This document shows, piece after piece, positions 45,470-54,151 of a DNA stretch of 64,000 nt. This DNA is from Devosia sp. Lineage in GTDB: Bacteria; Pseudomonadota; Alphaproteobacteria; Rhizobiales; Devosiaceae. The position numbers and the translations under genes were made by a program. Each line of letters starts with the position of its first letter. Position 1 is the first letter of the stretch. The notes beneath the pieces were generated by a model, which was not told where the DNA came from, ran no database searches, and was given only the letters and a program-made list of their open reading frames with translations. The stretch covers positions 744,001-808,000 of the forward strand of contig NZ_JANQAH010000011.1 in NCBI RefSeq assembly GCF_024707125.1, read 5' to 3'.

Positions 45470-46681
45470 ATGACCCAAGATACGCTCCCCCGCCGCAAGC
45501 CGGTGCCGCGCGGCCTCGCCCATAGCGGCCCGGTCCTGCTCTCCTACGGCTTCCGCCCCTTCTTTCTCGCGGCGGGTGTCTGGGCCGTCCTGGCCATGGC
45601 ACTCTGGATTCTCGCCCTCATGGCCGACCTGCCCATCGGCGGCCTTTATGGTGGTCCGGCCTGGCACGCCCATGAAATGCTCTTTGGCTACAGCACCGCC
45701 GCCCTTGCCGGCTTTCTCCTCACCGCCATTCCCAATTGGACCGGGCGCCTGCCCGTCTCCGGCGCGCCGCTCGCGCTGCTGTTTGCCGTCTGGCTCGCCG
45801 GCCGCGCCGCACTCATTGCGCCCGACATGATCGACATCACCCTCGCCGTCGCGATCGATGCGCTCTTCCTGCCGCTTCTTCTCGTCATCTGCGCAAGAGA
45901 AATCATCGCCGGCCGCAAATGGCGCGACCTCAAAATTCTCGCCGCCGTCGCCGCCCTGGCCTCGGCCAATGCCGGCTACCACGTCCTCGTGCTCAAGGCC
46001 GAAGATCCAGGCCTTGCCAATCGCCTGGCCGTCGCCGCTTTCATCATGCTCATCGGCATTATCGGCGGCCGCATCATCCCGAGTTTTACCCGCAACTGGC
46101 TGGCCAAGCGCGAAGCCAAGACGCTGCCCACGCCCTACAATCATTTCGATACGCTGAGCCTCGTCGTCGCCTGCCTCGCCCTTGCGGCTTGGGTCTCCAT
46201 CCCCGATCATCCCGCCACCTCGGCAGCCGCGCTCGTCGCCGGCGTCCTCAACACCATCCGCCTCGCCCGCTGGCAGGGCTGGCAGACATCGGCCGAGCGC
46301 CTGGTCCTCGTGCTCCACTTCGCCTATGCCTTCGTGCCGCTGGGCTTTTTCATCATCGCGCTCGTGCCCTTTGGTCTCTTCGACCCCATCTCGGCTCTGC
46401 ACGTTTTCACCGTGGGCGGCATCGGCCTCATGACCCTGGCGGTGATGAGCCGCGCTACGCGCGGCCACACCGGCACACCGTTGACCGCCTCTATGACGAC
46501 CGGCCTCAGCTATCTCTGCCTGCTCCTCGGCGCCATCCTGCGCCCGCTGGCAACGCTCGCCCCAGACCACTACATGACACTGGTTTCCCTCAGCGGCCTC
46601 TGCTGGATGCTCGCCTTCGGTCTCTATGTGCTGGAATACGCGCCGATCCTGCTGACCAAGCGCAAGCCAAGGCCGGAATGA
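45470..46681 (+). CDS. nnrS: NnrS family haem-copper membrane protein
   Basis: 403 residues from the ATG at 45470 with AAGG 7 bases upstream. Twelve hydrophobic segments; LLSYGFRPFFLAAGVWA, GPAWHAHEMLFGYSTAALAGFLLTAIPNWTG and LTLAVMSRATRGHTGTPL contain the conserved NnrS motifs with His residues that bind haem and copper. NnrS relieves nitrosative stress from NO in denitrifiers. It follows the nnrR-like gene on the same strand. The flanking nitrite reductase makes the NO it would deal with. Confidence 0.93.
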   Translation: MTQDTLPRRKPVPRGLAHSGPVLLSYGFRPFFLAAGVWAVLAMALWILALMADLPIGGLYGGPAWHAHEMLFGYSTAALAGFLLTAIPNWTGRLPVSGAPLALLFAVWLAGRAALIAPDMIDITLAVAIDALFLPLLLVICAREIIAGRKWRDLKILAAVAALASANAGYHVLVLKAEDPGLANRLAVAAFIMLIGIIGGRIIPSFTRNWLAKREAKTLPTPYNHFDTLSLVVACLALAAWVSIPDHPATSAAALVAGVLNTIRLARWQGWQTSAERLVLVLHFAYAFVPLGFFIIALVPFGLFDPISALHVFTVGGIGLMTLAVMSRATRGHTGTPLTASMTTGLSYLCLLLGAILRPLATLAPDHYMTLVSLSGLCWMLAFGLYVLEYAPILLTKRKPRPE

Positions 46682-46689
46682 ACCTCAGG

Positions 46690-46800
46690 GCCCCCTCATT
46701 CCCGCCAAGGAAGAGGTGTCGCTCCGCGACTTGGCAACCTCCCACCTCCCCTCTGGGGGAGAGGTCGACGCGTAGCGTCGGGTGAGGGGGCCTTCCCTCT
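46690..46800. repeat. Intergenic palindrome between convergent nnrS and the DUF59 gene
   Basis: CCCTCATTCCCGCC..., an inner hairpin GTCGCTCCGCGACTTGG and CCTCCCCTCTGGGGGAGAGG, then a GTCGACGCGTAGCGTCGGGTGAGGGGG arm. It resembles the other CTCCCC elements and may end both transcripts. Confidence 0.6.
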
Positions 46801-46805
46801 GCCCC

Positions 46806-47117
46806 CTAAAACCGCCTCGCAATCTCCGGCGACATCCGCTCTGCGCCCCAGGGCGGATCATAGGTCAGCTCCACGTTCACCTCCTTCACCCCCGGCACCG
46901 CGCTGACGCAGGCCTCCACCGCCTCGCGAATGAACCCCGTCGCGGGACAAAAGCGCGTCGTCGTGGTCATGATCACCTCGACAACGCCATCGCGCCTGAT
47001 CTCGATGTCATAGATCAGGCCCAGATCGACGATATTGTGGCCCAGCTCCGGATCGATCACCGTGCGCAGCGCCGCCCTTATGTCGGCTTCGAGCTCCATG
47101 GTCGGGGGAAAACTCAT
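46806..47117 (-). CDS. DUF59 / MIP18 family metal-sulfur cluster assembly factor
   Basis: 103 residues. IRAALRTVIDPELGHNIVDLGLIYDIEIR is the DUF59 core seen in SufT, PaaD and Mrp N-termini. The usual CPM motif appears as TTTRFCPATGFI with a single Cys, then the YDPPWGAERMSPEIARRF tail. DUF59 proteins help mature Fe-S clusters. The ATG overlaps the stop of the DUF2249 gene by 4 bases, so it is the last gene of the minus-strand operon divergent from ccoN. The context suggests Fe-S maturation or repair in nitrosative or micro-oxic conditions. Confidence 0.9.
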   Translation of the reverse strand: MSFPPTMELEADIRAALRTVIDPELGHNIVDLGLIYDIEIRRDGVVEVIMTTTTRFCPATGFIREAVEACVSAVPGVKEVNVELTYDPPWGAERMSPEIARRF

Positions 47118-47623
47118 TTCCGCACACCCACCCGCACCATCAGCCGATAGGCATCACCCGTCTCGTCAAAATCCCCCACCCATGCATGGCCGCGGGCCTG
47201 CAATTCGGGGAACAGGAACACCGGCTCCCGCCCCAATAGCGCAAACAGCACGTGCCCCTCATCCATGGTTTCGAGACGCCCCAGAATTTCGACCATGGGC
47301 TGGGGCGCATCAAGATCGGTGCAGTCGAGATAGTGCGTCGGGTCGCCCCAGCTGTCGGGATTTTCGGGCGAGGACAAGGCTGCCCTTTCGGCCTCGCCGA
47401 CAGGGGTAAAAACCACCTGCCAGTCACCATCCTCAAGCGGGCTTGCCTCATAGCCAAAGCCCTTCGTCTCCATCACCCGAAACAGCGGTACCGGCTTGAA
47501 GGTCGCAAACAGCTTGAAACTCTGCCCGGGCGCCAGACTATTGACTGCCGCCATGATGGCGCCAAACGGCTCCCCGCCATTTCTGAGGATCGGCCGGACA
47601 TCGAGTTCGAGAGCATCGCTCAT
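47114..47623 (-). CDS. Tandem DUF2249 domain protein
   Basis: 169 residues from the ATG at 47623, preceded by AAGGAG and overlapping the upstream membrane-protein stop. Two DUF2249 units: LDVRPILRNGGEPFGAIMAAVNSLAPGQSF...WQVVFTP (~6-75) and LDCTDLDAPQPMVEILGRLETMDEGHVLFAL (~100-165). DUF2249 is a TusA-like small alpha/beta fold without the TusA Cys; it is often fused to or encoded with hemerythrin-like di-iron proteins and denitrification genes. Function unknown. Confidence 0.88.
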   Translation of the reverse strand: MSDALELDVRPILRNGGEPFGAIMAAVNSLAPGQSFKLFATFKPVPLFRVMETKGFGYEASPLEDGDWQVVFTPVGEAERAALSSPENPDSWGDPTHYLDCTDLDAPQPMVEILGRLETMDEGHVLFALLGREPVFLFPELQARGHAWVGDFDETGDAYRLMVRVGVRK

Positions 47624-48972
47624 ATAAATCTCCTTGGTTCCCGTGCGGGCAGGAAGAGGCGCGGCCTTTCCTGTCCCTGCCATGGCGAAGGCAGGTCGAT
47701 GAGCCGCCGCGCCCGGTAAAACTGACCGATCAAGAATAGGACCGATACCAATTGCAGCCCCATGGCGGCGCGCGTCGCCAGCGGCATTTCCGCCAGGAGC
47801 GCCAGCGCACCGACGACGATCGCCGCGAAATAGACGCCGAACCAGATCCGCGCCCGCCCCTCGGCCACCAGATCCTGCACCCGCGGCGTCGGCTTTCGTC
47901 CCATCACCGGCGCAAAGCATTCAAGCCAGGTGAGAAACGGAATGATCTTGTAGAGCATGGCAAGCCCGAGCCCGGAAAGCCAGCCCAGCACCAGCACATA
48001 GACCGCCGCCCCGATTGCCGCCTCGGTCCCCTGCCACAGCCCAAAACCCAGCATCACCGCACCCAGCGCCAGCATCCCGAAAGCCCCCAGCGCCGAGAGC
48101 ATATGCAGTTCCACCGCCTTGCGTCGCCGCGCCCGGTAGAGAACGGCAATATCGCCCAGATAGGCCACCACGGTCACCGCAGCCGCAATACCGGCCACCA
48201 CCAGGACGATCGGCAAGGAAGTGTTGAGCGCGAGCAAGAGGCCCAGCGCCATGCAGAGCCCCGCCAGCGCCACAAATGCCGAACCGAAGACCAGCATGGG
48301 CCAGGCGCCCTTGCGCTCGGGCGCAATGAGAAACATCGACACCAGCCGATAGCTGACCCCCATGGCCGCCAGCGTCAGCCAGCCACCAAGCCCGAACCCG
48401 GCATGCAGCGACACCCCATGGGTCACCAGCGCCACCGAGAATTCGCCCCCCACCAATCCGGCAAGCGCCCCCGCCAGCGTCTCCCCGATCAGCGCCGTCA
48501 CCAGGACGCTCATCAGCGCTACCGCGACGAACGCCGCCGGCAGCGGCAATGTCTCGGCCCGCAACAGCGTCGCAAACAGCACGAATGCGGCAACCCCAAA
48601 CCCCGAAATCAGCAGCAAGCCGCCAACGGGAAGCATTTCGCTGGCAAAACCATCCCACCCATCGAGCCCGGCAAATCCCGACAGGAGAAACAACAGCCCC
48701 GACACCACCAGAACCAGCGCCAGCGGTGTCAGCCGCGCATGCGCCAGTTCCCGCCCCACCAGCACCGGCAAAAACTGAAACAGCGCGCCGAGCATCAGCA
48801 GCGTCAGCCAGCCAATGGCCAGCAGATGCACCACGATCAGCGTCCGCGGCGCCGCAAGACCATCACTCGGAAATCCGAACCCGCTCACCAACAAAGCCAG
48901 CGCGGCTACCAGCGCCACCAGCGCGCAGCCAAAATAGGCAAGGGTCCACCGTGATATCGTCGCCATCTGCAT
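47620..48972 (-). CDS. 12-TM membrane protein, haem-copper oxidase subunit I-like / NnrS-like
   Basis: 450 residues with about 12 hydrophobic segments. His residues fall in helix-like stretches: VHLLAIGWLTLLMLGALFQF and VTHGVSLHAGFGLGGWLTLA. The layout recalls subunit I of cbb3-type oxidases and NnrS, with possible haem ligands. It lacks the full set of oxidase active-site His residues that I could recognise, so it is unlikely to be a complete oxidase. It lies between two DUF2249 genes, overlapping the downstream one by 4 bases. The call is by hydropathy and motif only. Confidence 0.7.
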   Translation of the reverse strand: MQMATISRWTLAYFGCALVALVAALALLVSGFGFPSDGLAAPRTLIVVHLLAIGWLTLLMLGALFQFLPVLVGRELAHARLTPLALVLVVSGLLFLLSGFAGLDGWDGFASEMLPVGGLLLISGFGVAAFVLFATLLRAETLPLPAAFVAVALMSVLVTALIGETLAGALAGLVGGEFSVALVTHGVSLHAGFGLGGWLTLAAMGVSYRLVSMFLIAPERKGAWPMLVFGSAFVALAGLCMALGLLLALNTSLPIVLVVAGIAAAVTVVAYLGDIAVLYRARRRKAVELHMLSALGAFGMLALGAVMLGFGLWQGTEAAIGAAVYVLVLGWLSGLGLAMLYKIIPFLTWLECFAPVMGRKPTPRVQDLVAEGRARIWFGVYFAAIVVGALALLAEMPLATRAAMGLQLVSVLFLIGQFYRARRLIDLPSPWQGQERPRLFLPAREPRRFI

Positions 48973-49029
48973 CTTGATCGCTCCCTGGAGAACGAAGCCG
49001 GCCGCTCGACCGACCGGCTCATTCGACCC

Positions 49030-49275
49030 TCAGGCCGCCTCGGCGCGGCCCAGCTGCACGCGCCAGACTTCCGGACCGGTTTCGAGATAGGTCCAGGAGA
49101 ACTGACCGGGATATTCGGCCTGCAATTGATAGTGCAGCGGGCGCGGATCGTGATCGTTGATGATCACAAAGCTGTCGCCCACGGCCAGGCCATTGGCCAT
49201 GGAAAAGATCTTGGGATGCCGCTCGCGCGGGGTGATCTCGCGCACATCGATGAAGGGAAGGGTTTCTTCGCCCAT
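49030..49275 (-). CDS. DUF2249 domain protein
   Basis: 81 residues from the ATG at 49275 (MGEETLPFIDVREITPRERHP), GAGG close upstream. A single DUF2249 domain: FSMANGLAVGDSFVIINDHDPRPLHYQLQAEYPGQFSWTYLETGPEVWRV. The HDPRPLHYQL motif is the family signature. It begins the minus-strand operon (DUF2249, 12-TM protein, DUF2249-DUF2249, DUF59) and is divergent from ccoN, with 258 bp between. A single domain and a double domain in one operon suggests they do different things or assemble together. Confidence 0.88.
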   Translation of the reverse strand: MGEETLPFIDVREITPRERHPKIFSMANGLAVGDSFVIINDHDPRPLHYQLQAEYPGQFSWTYLETGPEVWRVQLGRAEAA

Positions 49276-49377
49276 TTGCCTCTCCGCGCCGCCAGACAAA
49301 ATCAGTGTCCCGGGACGACGGCGAGCCCCGGCATGGTCGGACCCTAGTCCCCCTCCTGCCACACGCACTTTGTCGCC

Positions 49378-49423
49378 GCGCAAACTCCGCCGGGTTTGTC
49401 GCTCGCGCAAACTCGGTGGGTTT
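49378..49423. promoter_or_regulatory. Two tandem dyads between DUF2249 and ccoN
   Basis: GCGCAAACTCCGCCGGGTTT (49378-49397) and GCGCAAACTCGGTGGGTTT (49405-49423) are near copies with a 27-bp period; each is itself a loose AAACYC/GGGTTT dyad. They lie about 50 bp upstream of the FNR-type box, and could be sites for a second regulator of this divergent promoter. Confidence 0.45.
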
Positions 49424-49445
49424 ACGCAGATTTCCCGCCCCTTGT

Positions 49446-49459
49446 TTGACCCAGATCAA
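49446..49459. promoter_or_regulatory. FNR/FixK-type box in the ccoN promoter
   Basis: TTGACCCAGATCAA differs from TTGAT-N4-ATCAA by one base. Its centre lies 81-82 bp before the ccoN ATG. It may also serve the divergent DUF2249 operon. Confidence 0.8.
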
Positions 49460-49533
49460 AGAAGCCCCGCGCCCATCCGCTAGGCACAGGAGTGCGGCTT
49501 TCCGCGCGGCAAACCGGTTGGGGGTTTCAATCA

Positions 49534-51180
49534 ATGCTGGCAGACTTCACTCGCGGCGAGCGCACAGGCGCACTCGTCATTCTGGGAACCATGGTGGTGC
49601 TCGGCCTCGCCATGGCCATCGCCGGTCGCCACGACCTCCTCGGCATTCACGGCTGGATCGTCTTCGGCATCTCCTTGGCCCTGACCTTCGGCGCCATCCG
49701 CCAGCTCGACCTGCCCGAGCCCTCCCCCGAACGCCTCTCCGAATATTATGACGCCCCCACCCGCACCGGCCTCATCCTGACGCTGATCTGGGGCGTCGTC
49801 GGCATGGGCGCCGGCTTCTGGGTCGCCGCTCTCCTCGCCTGGCCCGAAATGACCTTTGACGTCTCCTGGCTCAGCTGGGGGCGCCTGCGCCCCATCCACA
49901 CCTCGGGCGTCATCTTCGGCTTTGGCGGCAATGCCCTCATCGCCACCTCGCTGCACGTCCTGCAGCGCACCACCCGCGCGCGCCTCCCCGATGCGCTGAG
50001 CCCCTGGTTCGTGCTGATCGGCTACAATCTCTTCTGCATCATCGCCGCCAGCGGCTACCTCATGGGCCTCACCCAGTCCAAGGAATATGCCGAGCCCGAA
50101 TGGTATGCCGATATCTGGCTGGTCGTCGTCTGGGTCGTCTACTTCTTCATCTACATGCGCACCCTCGCCCGCCGGAAAGAGCCGCATATCTATGTGGCCA
50201 ACTGGTACTACATGGCCTTCATCCTGGTCGTGGCGATCCTGCACATCGTCAACAACCTCGCCGTCCCTGTCTCCTTCGGCTCGGCCAAGTCCTACTCGCT
50301 CTTCGCCGGCGTTCAGGATGCCATGACCCAATGGTGGTACGGCCACAATGCCGTGGCCTTCTTCCTCACCGCGGGCTTCCTGGGCATGATGTACTACTAT
50401 CTCCCCAAGCGCGCCGGCCGCCCGATCTTCTCCTATCGGATGTCGATCATCTCCTTCTGGGGCATCACCTTCATGTATATGTGGGCGGGCTCGCACCACC
50501 TGCATTACACGGCCCTCCCCCATTGGGTGCAAACCCTCGGCATGGCCTTCTCTGTCGTGCTCCTGGTGCCAAGCTGGGCCTCGGCCGGCAATGCCCTCCT
50601 CACCCTCAACGGCGCCTGGCACAAGGTGCGCGACGACGCCGTGCTGCGCTTCATGGCCCTTGCCGCGATCTTTTACGGCATCACCACGTTTGAAGGCTCG
50701 TTCATGGCCATCCGCGCGGTGAACTCCCTCAGCCACTATACCGACTGGACCGTGGGCCACGTCCATGCCGGCGCGCTCGGCTGGGTCGCCATGATCACCT
50801 TCGGCTCGCTCTATTCGCTGGTTCCCTCCATGTTCAAGCGCGAGCGCATCTACTCGCAGAAGCTGGTGGAAGTGCACTTCTGGCTCGCCCTCTCCGGCAC
50901 CGTCATCTACGTCTTCGCCATGTGGAATTCGGGCGTCATCCAGGGCCTGATGTGGCGCACCTATGACGAGACGGGAACGCTGAGCTACTCGTTCATCGAC
51001 AGCCTCGTAGCCATGCATCCCTACTACATCGCCCGCGCCTTCGGTGGCCTCCTGTTCCTCCTCGGCGCCCTTACCGCCCTTTTCAACGTCATCATGACCA
51101 TCCGCATGCCCGCCATCGGCATGGCGCCCGAAGCCAGGGGTGATCTGCCCGCCGAACCCGTCATGCAGGCTGGAGAGTAA
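49534..51180 (+). CDS. ccoN: cbb3-type cytochrome c oxidase subunit I
   Basis: 548 residues from the ATG at 49534 (MLADFTRGERTGALVILGTM), normal for CcoN. Haem-copper core: SGVIFGFGGNALIATSLHV, the HNAVAFFLTAGFLGMMYY region with a CuB-linked His, SHHLHYTALPHWVQ (His pair) and VGHVHAGALGWVA (haem ligands). It carries the haem b / b3-CuB centre of the high-affinity terminal oxidase used at low oxygen. It is first in ccoNOQP with an FNR-type box upstream. Confidence 0.96.
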   Translation: MLADFTRGERTGALVILGTMVVLGLAMAIAGRHDLLGIHGWIVFGISLALTFGAIRQLDLPEPSPERLSEYYDAPTRTGLILTLIWGVVGMGAGFWVAALLAWPEMTFDVSWLSWGRLRPIHTSGVIFGFGGNALIATSLHVLQRTTRARLPDALSPWFVLIGYNLFCIIAASGYLMGLTQSKEYAEPEWYADIWLVVVWVVYFFIYMRTLARRKEPHIYVANWYYMAFILVVAILHIVNNLAVPVSFGSAKSYSLFAGVQDAMTQWWYGHNAVAFFLTAGFLGMMYYYLPKRAGRPIFSYRMSIISFWGITFMYMWAGSHHLHYTALPHWVQTLGMAFSVVLLVPSWASAGNALLTLNGAWHKVRDDAVLRFMALAAIFYGITTFEGSFMAIRAVNSLSHYTDWTVGHVHAGALGWVAMITFGSLYSLVPSMFKRERIYSQKLVEVHFWLALSGTVIYVFAMWNSGVIQGLMWRTYDETGTLSYSFIDSLVAMHPYYIARAFGGLLFLLGALTALFNVIMTIRMPAIGMAPEARGDLPAEPVMQAGE

Positions 51181-51184
51181 TCCG

Positions 51185-51915
51185 ATGTTTGGTTTCCACT
51201 ATCGTCTCGAACGCAGCGCCATCGGCCTCGTCGCCTTCATCGTCATCGTCGCCTCCATCGGCGGCCTCATCGAGATCGCCCCCTCTTCACCATCGACGAG
51301 ACGGTGGAGAAGGCCGAGGACATGCGCGTCTACACCCCTCTCGAAGTTGCCGGCCGCAATATCTACCTGCGCGAAGGGTGCTATGCCTGCCACAGCCAGA
51401 TGATCCGGACCCTGCGCGACGAAGTCGATCGCTACGGTCCCTATTCGCTGGCCGTCGAGTCGAGCTACGACCACCCCCAGCTCTGGGGCTCCAAGCGCAC
51501 CGGCCCCGACCTCGCCCGCCTCGGCAATAAATATTCCGACGCCTGGCACGTCACCCACATGAACAATCCGCGCGACGTGGTCCCCGAATCCGTCATGCCC
51601 GCCTATCGCTGGCTGCTGCGTGACCAACTGAAAACCGAAGACCTCGGCGATCACCTCCGCGCCATGCGGGCGGTCGGGGTGCCCTATACCGACGAGCAGA
51701 TCCAGTTCGCCGCCCAGGACGCCTATGGCCAGGCCAATCCCGATAGCCCGGAAGCATCAGGCGTCGCCGAACGCTACGGCGAGGCCACCAATATCCGCAC
51801 CTTCGATGGTCGCACCGGTCCCCTCACCGACATGGATGCGCTCGTCGCATACCTGCAAATGCTCGGCACCCTCACCGACGTCGCCCACACGTCTGAAACC
51901 GCAGAGGTGGAATAA
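51185..51915 (+). pseudogene. ccoO: cbb3-type cytochrome c oxidase subunit II (CcoO), frameshifted
   Basis: ATG at 51185 (MFGFHYRLERSAIGLVAFIV) begins a membrane anchor, but the frame breaks in a run of five C (51279-51283). Six C would read IEIAPLFTIDETVEKAEDMR and join the rest, about 243 residues, normal for CcoO. The mono-haem motif GCYACHSQ and the Met-ligand region are intact in the second frame. Loss of CcoO should abolish the oxidase, so this is either a sequence error or a disabled cbb3. The two parts overlap in two frames. Confidence 0.92.
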
Positions 51916-52088
51916 TGCCTTTCGATCATGAAGCTGTTGTCGGCTTCGCCAAATCCTTCGGTCTCTTCTACCTCCTCGGCCTCAGCGCCATCTGCCTTGC
52001 CTGGACCTATTGGCCCTCCAACAAGAAGGGCTTTGACGAAGCGGCAAAAATGCCCGTGCTCGAAGAGGAGGATCGGCCATGGCGCTGA
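51915..52088 (+). CDS. ccoQ: cbb3-type oxidase small subunit CcoQ
   Basis: 57 residues, too short for most ORF finders. ATG shares a base with the ccoO stop (TAATG). MPFDHEAVVGFAKSFGLFYL leads to one membrane helix (LLGLSAICLAWTYW) and a charged tail (PSNKKGFDEAAKMP). CcoQ stabilises the oxidase. It overlaps the ccoP start by 10 bases. Confidence 0.93.
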   Translation: MPFDHEAVVGFAKSFGLFYLLGLSAICLAWTYWPSNKKGFDEAAKMPVLEEEDRPWR

Positions 52089-52951
52089 AGGAACGCGACG
52101 AATTTTCGGGCCAGCTGACCACCGGCCACGAATGGAACGGCATCAAGGAACTCAACACCCCGGTTCCAAAACTGCTCTGGGCCTTCCTCATCACCATGGC
52201 CCTGTTCGGCCTCGTTTGGACCGTGCTCATGCCCTCCTGGCCGGGCATCAACGGCTATTTCCGCGGCCTGCTCGGTGCCGACCAGCATCAGGCCGTGCAA
52301 CAGACCCTGGCCGAAGCCAATGCCGAACGCGCCGTCTGGGCTGATCGTCTCGCGACCGAGGACCTCGCCGCCCTCCAGGCCGACGAAGCCATCATGAATG
52401 TCGTGCGCTCGGCCGGCCCCGCGCTCTTCGTCGACAATTGCGCCGCCTGCCACGGCCCCTCGGCCACCGGCAATGTCGGCTATCCCAATATCGCCGAGGC
52501 CCCGATGATGTGGGGTTCGGATCCAGACACCGTCGCCGAAACCATTCGCGTCGGCATCAATGCCAACCATCCCGAAACGCGCTTTGCGCAGATGCTCGCC
52601 TTCGGCAAGGACCAGATGCTGGCCGGCGAAGAAATTTCGCAGCTGGCCGACTACCTCGTTTCGATCAGCGCCGGACCGGCCCTGCCCGAAGACCAGCGCC
52701 TGGCCGCCAATGACCTCTTCCTCAACAACTGCGCCGGCTGCCACGGCGAAGACGCTGCAGGCATGGTCGAGTCGGGCGCGCCAAACCTCACCGACACCTT
52801 CTGGACCTATGCCGGCGACCGCTCGACCATCCGCCAGTCGATCTACAACGGCCGCCAGGGCACGATGCCCGCCTGGGAGGGCCGCCTGTCGACGGCCCAG
52901 ATCCGCATGCTGGCCCTCTATGTCCTCGACCTGAGGACCGCAACGCCATGA
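52079..52951 (+). CDS. ccoP: cbb3-type cytochrome c oxidase subunit III, di-haem cytochrome c
   Basis: 290 residues. One N-terminal membrane helix (LLWAFLITMALFGLVW), then two haem c domains with NCAACHG and NCAGCHG (CxxCH). Each domain has a downstream Met (MMWGSD, GTMPAWEG). It carries electrons into CcoN from cytochrome c or pseudoazurin. The ATG lies within the ccoQ end; the next small gene overlaps by 4 bases. Confidence 0.96.
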   Translation: MALKERDEFSGQLTTGHEWNGIKELNTPVPKLLWAFLITMALFGLVWTVLMPSWPGINGYFRGLLGADQHQAVQQTLAEANAERAVWADRLATEDLAALQADEAIMNVVRSAGPALFVDNCAACHGPSATGNVGYPNIAEAPMMWGSDPDTVAETIRVGINANHPETRFAQMLAFGKDQMLAGEEISQLADYLVSISAGPALPEDQRLAANDLFLNNCAGCHGEDAAGMVESGAPNLTDTFWTYAGDRSTIRQSIYNGRQGTMPAWEGRLSTAQIRMLALYVLDLRTATP

Positions 52952-53163
52952 GCACGTCCGGCCCCGATACGATGAGCCAAACCCCAACCCGGCGGCGCCT
53001 GCCGCTGGGCTGGATCACCGGCCTTGCCATCGTGGCCGTGCTGCTCCTCGCCAACGCCCACCTCGTCTACGTCGCCTTCACCTCCCAACCCGCCTGCGTC
53101 GCCCACCTCAAGGCGCCCGACGGCACACCAGACCATTTTCGCGCCGCCAAATCGGGCTGCTGA
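52948..53163 (+). CDS. Small single-pass membrane protein of the cco cluster, unknown function
   Basis: 71 residues, ATGA overlap with ccoP. A hydrophobic segment WITGLAIVAVLLLANAHLVYVAF is followed by SQPACVAHLKAPDG and a Cys at the C-terminus (KSGC). It is not CcoH (FixH), which is longer with a different fold, and no ccoG/ccoH is present in the window. Its place between ccoP and the DUF2189 gene suggests an assembly or copper-linked role in the oxidase. Confidence 0.75.
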   Translation: MSTSGPDTMSQTPTRRRLPLGWITGLAIVAVLLLANAHLVYVAFTSQPACVAHLKAPDGTPDHFRAAKSGC

Positions 53164-53179
53164 CCAGATCGGAAGAGCC

Positions 53180-53973
53180 ATGACCCACACCGTCGACATC
53201 CTTCCCCCGCACGAACCGGCCATCCCCCGCGCCGTCGACCATAACCGCCACTTGCCCGCGAGCGCCCCCTTCGCCTGGCTCGCCGCCGGCTGGCGCGATC
53301 TCTGGACCAATCCGCTCCCGAGCCTTGCCATCGGCCTCGGCGTGACCCTGGTTTCCTACGCCATCATCTACGCCATGTTCCTCTATGGCTGGGCCCAGAT
53401 CCTTTTCCCCGCCCTCGCCGGCTTCCTCGTCGTCGGCCCGCTGCTGGCCACCGGCCTCTATGTCAAAAGCCGCAGCCTCTCGGCCGGCAAGAAAATCTCC
53501 CTCCGCGCCATGCTCTTCCCGCGCGGCGGCATGCATCTTTTCTTCGTCGGCGCCGTGCTCATGACCCTCATGCTGGTCTGGGTTCGCGCCGCCGTGCTGC
53601 TCTATGCGCTCTTCTTCGGCTGGCGCCCCTTTCCGGGCTTTGACCAGATTCCGCAAATGCTGCTCACCACTGCTCCCGGCCTGTCGCTGCTCCTCGTAGG
53701 CACGGCGGTCGGGGGCCTCTTTGCCGCCTTCGCCTTCGCCATCGGCGCCTTCTCCATTCCGCTGGTGCTCGACCGCCACCGCGATGCTTTCACCGCCATG
53801 GCCCTGTCGCTCTCCTTCGTCACCAACAACATCCCCGCCACCCTGATCTGGGCCGCCCTCGTCGTCGGTCTCGTGCTCCTGAGCCTTGCCACGGGTTTTC
53901 TCGCGCTCATCGTCATCTTCCCCCTCCTCGGCCACGCCACCGGCACGCCTACATGGCCGTCAGGGGGGAATAG
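53180..53973 (+). pseudogene. DUF2189 domain membrane protein, frameshifted near the end
   Basis: Starts MTHTVDILPPHEPAIPRAVD; residues up to about 254 are a normal DUF2189 protein with six hydrophobic segments (WRDLWTNPLPSLAIGLGVTL, LFFVGAVLMTLMLVWVRA, SLSFVTNNIPATLIW). Then the frame breaks at 53941/53942: adding a T would read GHATWHAYMAVRGE and stop at 53973 (264 residues), the common DUF2189 ending. Without it, the frame runs on through about 1.1 kb of repeat DNA. The gene is commonly found next to cbb3 oxidase genes; function unknown. Confidence 0.85.
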
Positions 53974-54004
53974 TCCCATGACCGGGCACCCAACCCTCTC
54001 CCCG

Positions 54005-54125
54005 CGCACCACGTCATTCCCGCGAAAGCGGGAATCCCTGGCCGCGCAGGTGGAGCAGCTCGGCTGGGGCCTCCGCCATCCACGGTGTCATCCCCGCGCC
54101 AGCGAGGACCTCCGTTTCCAAGCCG
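54005..54125. repeat. Degenerate GTCATTCCCGCG palindromes
   Basis: GTCATTCCCGCGAAAGCGGG at about 54012 and a variant GTCATCCCCGCG... ending GGCATGACACCGG to about 54125. They are of the same family as the hairpins in the 54281-55178 array. Confidence 0.65.
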
Positions 54126-54151
54126 GCATGACACCGGACACAAGCAACAAC

